From: Candidatus Altarchaeales archaeon WOR_SM1_86-2
GTDB lineage: Archaea; Altiarchaeota; Altiarchaeia; IMC4; MCBC01
Reading direction: 5' to 3'
DNA length: 7,260 nt
NCBI GenBank assembly: GCA_001723855.1
Contig: MCBC01000016.1
Coordinates: forward strand, 1-7,260
This document shows positions 5,487 through 7,260 of the stretch, piece after piece. Below the pieces are notes generated by a model that had not been told where the DNA came from, did no database searches, and saw only the letters and a list, made by a program, of their open reading frames with translations. The position numbers and the translations under genes were made by a program. The first letter of the stretch is position 1, and every line of letters starts with the position of its first letter.

Positions 5487-6032
5487 ATGTCTCCAGAACA
5501 AAAGACAATAGATGCATTCCAACTATCTGGATGGATCATTAAAAAGCATGAAAAACTGCTTGAGGAGTACAGAGAGGAGTTTGGTCTTCTGAGCAAGGAT
5601 TACGGCAATTATCAGGAGGTCGGCAAAGAGGAAAATAAGGTTATGGCGATCAGAGAGAGAATTGAAATTTTGAATGATAAAGAGAGTCAATTACGGCATT
5701 GGGTGGAATTATCAGAAGCCAATGGTAATGTGAACTCCGGGGGGGATATTAAAGGTTATAAAGACGAGATTAAATGCACTCATAAAGAACTAGAAAAGTT
5801 GAGGGGGGAATTAGAAAAGTTGAGAAAGATGCACGGGCTGGAGAACATCAAAGAGGAGGATGCCAAGGGGCGATGCAGGTGGCTGTCTTTGAGGATAGAA
5901 AGCCATGAAAAAGCATTAGATTACTGGAAAAAAAGAAAGCTAGATTTTGAAGAAGGGAAAATTGAAAGCGGACGGAAAATAAAACAGGGGCAGGGGAGAA
6001 TAAAAAAGGGACTGAAACCGATAATGCTGTGA
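5487..6032 (+). CDS. Small coiled-coil protein, unrecognised
   Basis: This is a 181-residue, highly charged protein. Heptad-like helices occur at about residues 18-35, 48-76, 92-117 (KELEKLRGELEKLRKMHG) and 133-162, broken by a Gly/Asn-rich turn at about 79-90 (ANGNVNSGGDIKG). The likely shape is an antiparallel helical hairpin or bundle. There is no signal peptide or membrane segment, so it is expected in the cytoplasm. The C-terminus is basic and glycine-containing (KIKQGQGRIKKGLKP), possibly nucleic-acid binding. I do not recognise a family. It shares a promoter and a GTGA stop/start overlap with the next coiled-coil gene, so the two are co-translated and may form a complex. Confidence 0.7.
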   Translation: MSPEQKTIDAFQLSGWIIKKHEKLLEEYREEFGLLSKDYGNYQEVGKEENKVMAIRERIEILNDKESQLRHWVELSEANGNVNSGGDIKGYKDEIKCTHKELEKLRGELEKLRKMHGLENIKEEDAKGRCRWLSLRIESHEKALDYWKKRKLDFEEGKIESGRKIKQGQGRIKKGLKPIML

Positions 6033-7144
6033 AGGAGAAGAAGAGCGGGAAAACGGCAGAAACCAAGGAGGGCAAGAAAGAGACGGGAACTAAGAAGGTC
6101 GGGAAAGAGACGGATAAGGAAAAAGAAACGGCAGAAACCAAGGAGGGCAAAAAAGAACCTGATGTCAAGGAAGCTGAAAAAGAAACGGAGCCGGAGAAGG
6201 AGGAGCCAGAAATAGACATCGAGAAGATAAAATCCATGAGTGAGAAGGAGTTAAAATCCGAGATAGATTCTATGAGAAAGGTTGTCGATAAAAAAAACAA
6301 AAGGATTAACGAATTACGCAGGGAATTCAATACTTATCAAAAGGACATTTCAGAGTGGAAGAGAAAAAGAGATGCTTTGAATAGTAATGCAAATGAATTG
6401 GTTGATGAGGCGTCAAAATTTAAGGACGCCAGAAATGAATTGAATAATAAGATAACTGAATTAAAAGAAAACCGGAAGTTGCTGTTAGATGATGTGAAAA
6501 AGAATGTCGAGAAGATAAAGAAGTTGAAAGCAAAAAGGGATGACCAGAATAAAATCGCTCGCGGCACAACAGAGTTATTGGAGAAGATTAATGAAGATAT
6601 TCTTGATACTTTGATAAATAAGGATGTCCCCCTTACTCGTGAGGTTAACTTATTTGAAAACGCGGTGGAAATGCAAACCCGACTCATCGCTTCAAAAAAG
6701 GCAGATGAAATCCATGCTCAAATTCTAAAGGTTTATGGGGGTATGAAAGAAATTGAAAACCAGGTGGATAAGATTTCAGAAGAAATTCGCAGCACTGCGG
6801 ATGATGCACAGAAAAATCATGAATCCGCGACAAATGCATATAAAGAAGCAAGCACGTTAAGAAGAAACGCAAACGAATTCCATAAAAACGTGGTGGAGAG
6901 GTACGAAAAAACAACGCCTTTAAGGGATAAGATGAAGGATTTGAAAGAAGAGATTGATAAAATCCGCGATGAAATGAAACCGTATGTGGAAGAACTGGGC
7001 AGGATAAGGGCGGAAAGAGAGGAGAAAAAGAAGGTGAAATTGGTGGATAAGGCAAAAGAGAAATTGAAAGAGGACCGGAGAATGAGTATGGAAGATCTTA
7101 AGCTGCTATTGGAAAAGGGGGAAATAGATCTGAGCAAGAAATGA
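6029..7144 (+). CDS. Long coiled-coil protein, COG1340-like
   Basis: This 371-residue protein starts at GTG 6029, which overlaps the previous stop as GTGA. No in-frame ATG appears before about residue 70, so the GTG is the likely start. Residues 1-62 are a disordered Lys/Glu/Thr-rich region with AETKEGKKE repeated at 10-18 and 35-43. From about 64 to 175 and 210 to 345 there are long coiled-coil helices (for example ELNNKITELKENRKLLLDDV, ADEIHAQILKVYGGMKEIEN), separated by a shorter segment around LINKDVPLTREVN. The end, MSMEDLKLLLEKGEI (353-366), is a compact C-terminal motif of the kind I associate with archaeal COG1340 coiled-coil proteins. The molecular function of that group is not established. 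No membrane segment or signal peptide is seen. It was assigned from overall pattern and C-terminus, not from a catalytic motif. Confidence 0.7.
   Translation: MKEKKSGKTAETKEGKKETGTKKVGKETDKEKETAETKEGKKEPDVKEAEKETEPEKEEPEIDIEKIKSMSEKELKSEIDSMRKVVDKKNKRINELRREFNTYQKDISEWKRKRDALNSNANELVDEASKFKDARNELNNKITELKENRKLLLDDVKKNVEKIKKLKAKRDDQNKIARGTTELLEKINEDILDTLINKDVPLTREVNLFENAVEMQTRLIASKKADEIHAQILKVYGGMKEIENQVDKISEEIRSTADDAQKNHESATNAYKEASTLRRNANEFHKNVVERYEKTTPLRDKMKDLKEEIDKIRDEMKPYVEELGRIRAEREEKKKVKLVDKAKEKLKEDRRMSMEDLKLLLEKGEIDLSKK
6051..6156 (+). repeat. Direct repeat in the N-terminal region of the coiled-coil gene
   Basis: A 31-base segment at 6051-6081 recurs at 6126-6156 with one mismatch; the first 25 bases are identical. 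The 75-base offset is 25 codons, so the reading frame is kept and ETAETKEGKKE-like peptide repeats result. Confidence 0.8.
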
Positions 7145-7157
7145 AAACATGTGAAAC

Positions 7158-7260
7158 TCACCCCAACTCCCTGATAACCTTTTCAACCTGCTCAACCGCG
7201 GTTCCTATATAATTTTTCGGGTTCAACGCGTCTTCTATTTCCTCTTCGCCCAGATACTTT
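7158..7260 (-). CDS. purB: C-terminus of probable adenylosuccinate lyase (partial)
   Basis: The minus-strand frame entering from the right edge encodes 33 residues before a TGA at 7158-7160: KYLGEEEIED followed by ALNPKNYIGTAVEQVEKVI and a short end. The pattern YL-(S/G)-EEEI-x-x-x-L-(D/N)-P-x-NY-(I/L)-G-x-A-x-E-x-V matches the C-terminal end of archaeal adenylosuccinate lyase, which acts twice in purine synthesis (SAICAR to AICAR and adenylosuccinate to AMP). Only the tail is visible, so no catalytic residue can be checked. Related members of the fumarase/aspartase superfamily have different ends but cannot be fully excluded. It converges on the coiled-coil gene with a 13-base gap. Confidence 0.7.
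   Translation of the reverse strand, partial: KYLGEEEIEDALNPKNYIGTAVEQVEKVIRELG

Noticed and set aside
5848..7161. Several Ser/Phe-rich minus-strand frames opposite the coiled-coil genes
   Set aside because: Lys/Glu-rich coding DNA automatically gives Phe/Ser/Leu-rich antisense frames. No start signals or protein patterns were seen.

Overview
This is an archaeal window. The strongest evidence is the ribosomal protein pair S5 and L30 in their archaeal forms: S5 carries the C-G-S-W-E-C-G-C-G cysteine block, and L30 is the long archaeal type of 165 residues. AT-rich TATA boxes lie about 25-35 bases upstream of several start codons, and many genes have almost no leader. A ComB-family protein and a COG1340-like coiled-coil protein fit this picture. 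The lineage cannot be fixed from the sequence alone; a euryarchaeal or uncultivated-phylum archaeon is plausible.

Left part (1-766). The tail of an unrecognised gene ends at 123. A TATA box at 158-167 then drives a transcript with a long leader of about 150 bases. The leader looks highly structured: an 8-bp hairpin, a possible loop-to-downstream pseudoknot, and a 3' part with two mutually exclusive hairpins. It precedes a good ribosome binding site and a 76-residue secreted protein with PPETPV repeats. A hairpin plus U-tract closes the unit at 620-657. The leader is the most interesting unexplained element here, and I could not match it to a known riboswitch class.

Middle (767-3301). A membrane-anchored protein has an outside domain, one transmembrane helix and a cytoplasmic winged-helix domain, the layout of a one-component transmembrane regulator. 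Next comes a DUF1016/YhcG-type PDDEXK nuclease homologue, whose promoter contains a perfect 8-bp inverted repeat bracketed by 12-base direct repeats. Directly after it lies a Nudix hydrolase remnant: the Nudix box is cut right after its conserved arginine and the reading frame shifts.

Right part (3328-7260). A ComB-like phosphatase gene runs tail-to-tail into the L30 gene and overlaps it by 29 bases. S5 and L30 form a two-gene minus-strand operon (8-base overlap) detached from the usual neighbours L18, L15 and SecY. S5 has a Lys/Glu tail built from 9-residue repeats. A divergent AT-rich region separates S5 from two plus-strand coiled-coil genes that overlap by GTGA. The window ends in the C-terminus of a probable adenylosuccinate lyase on the minus strand.
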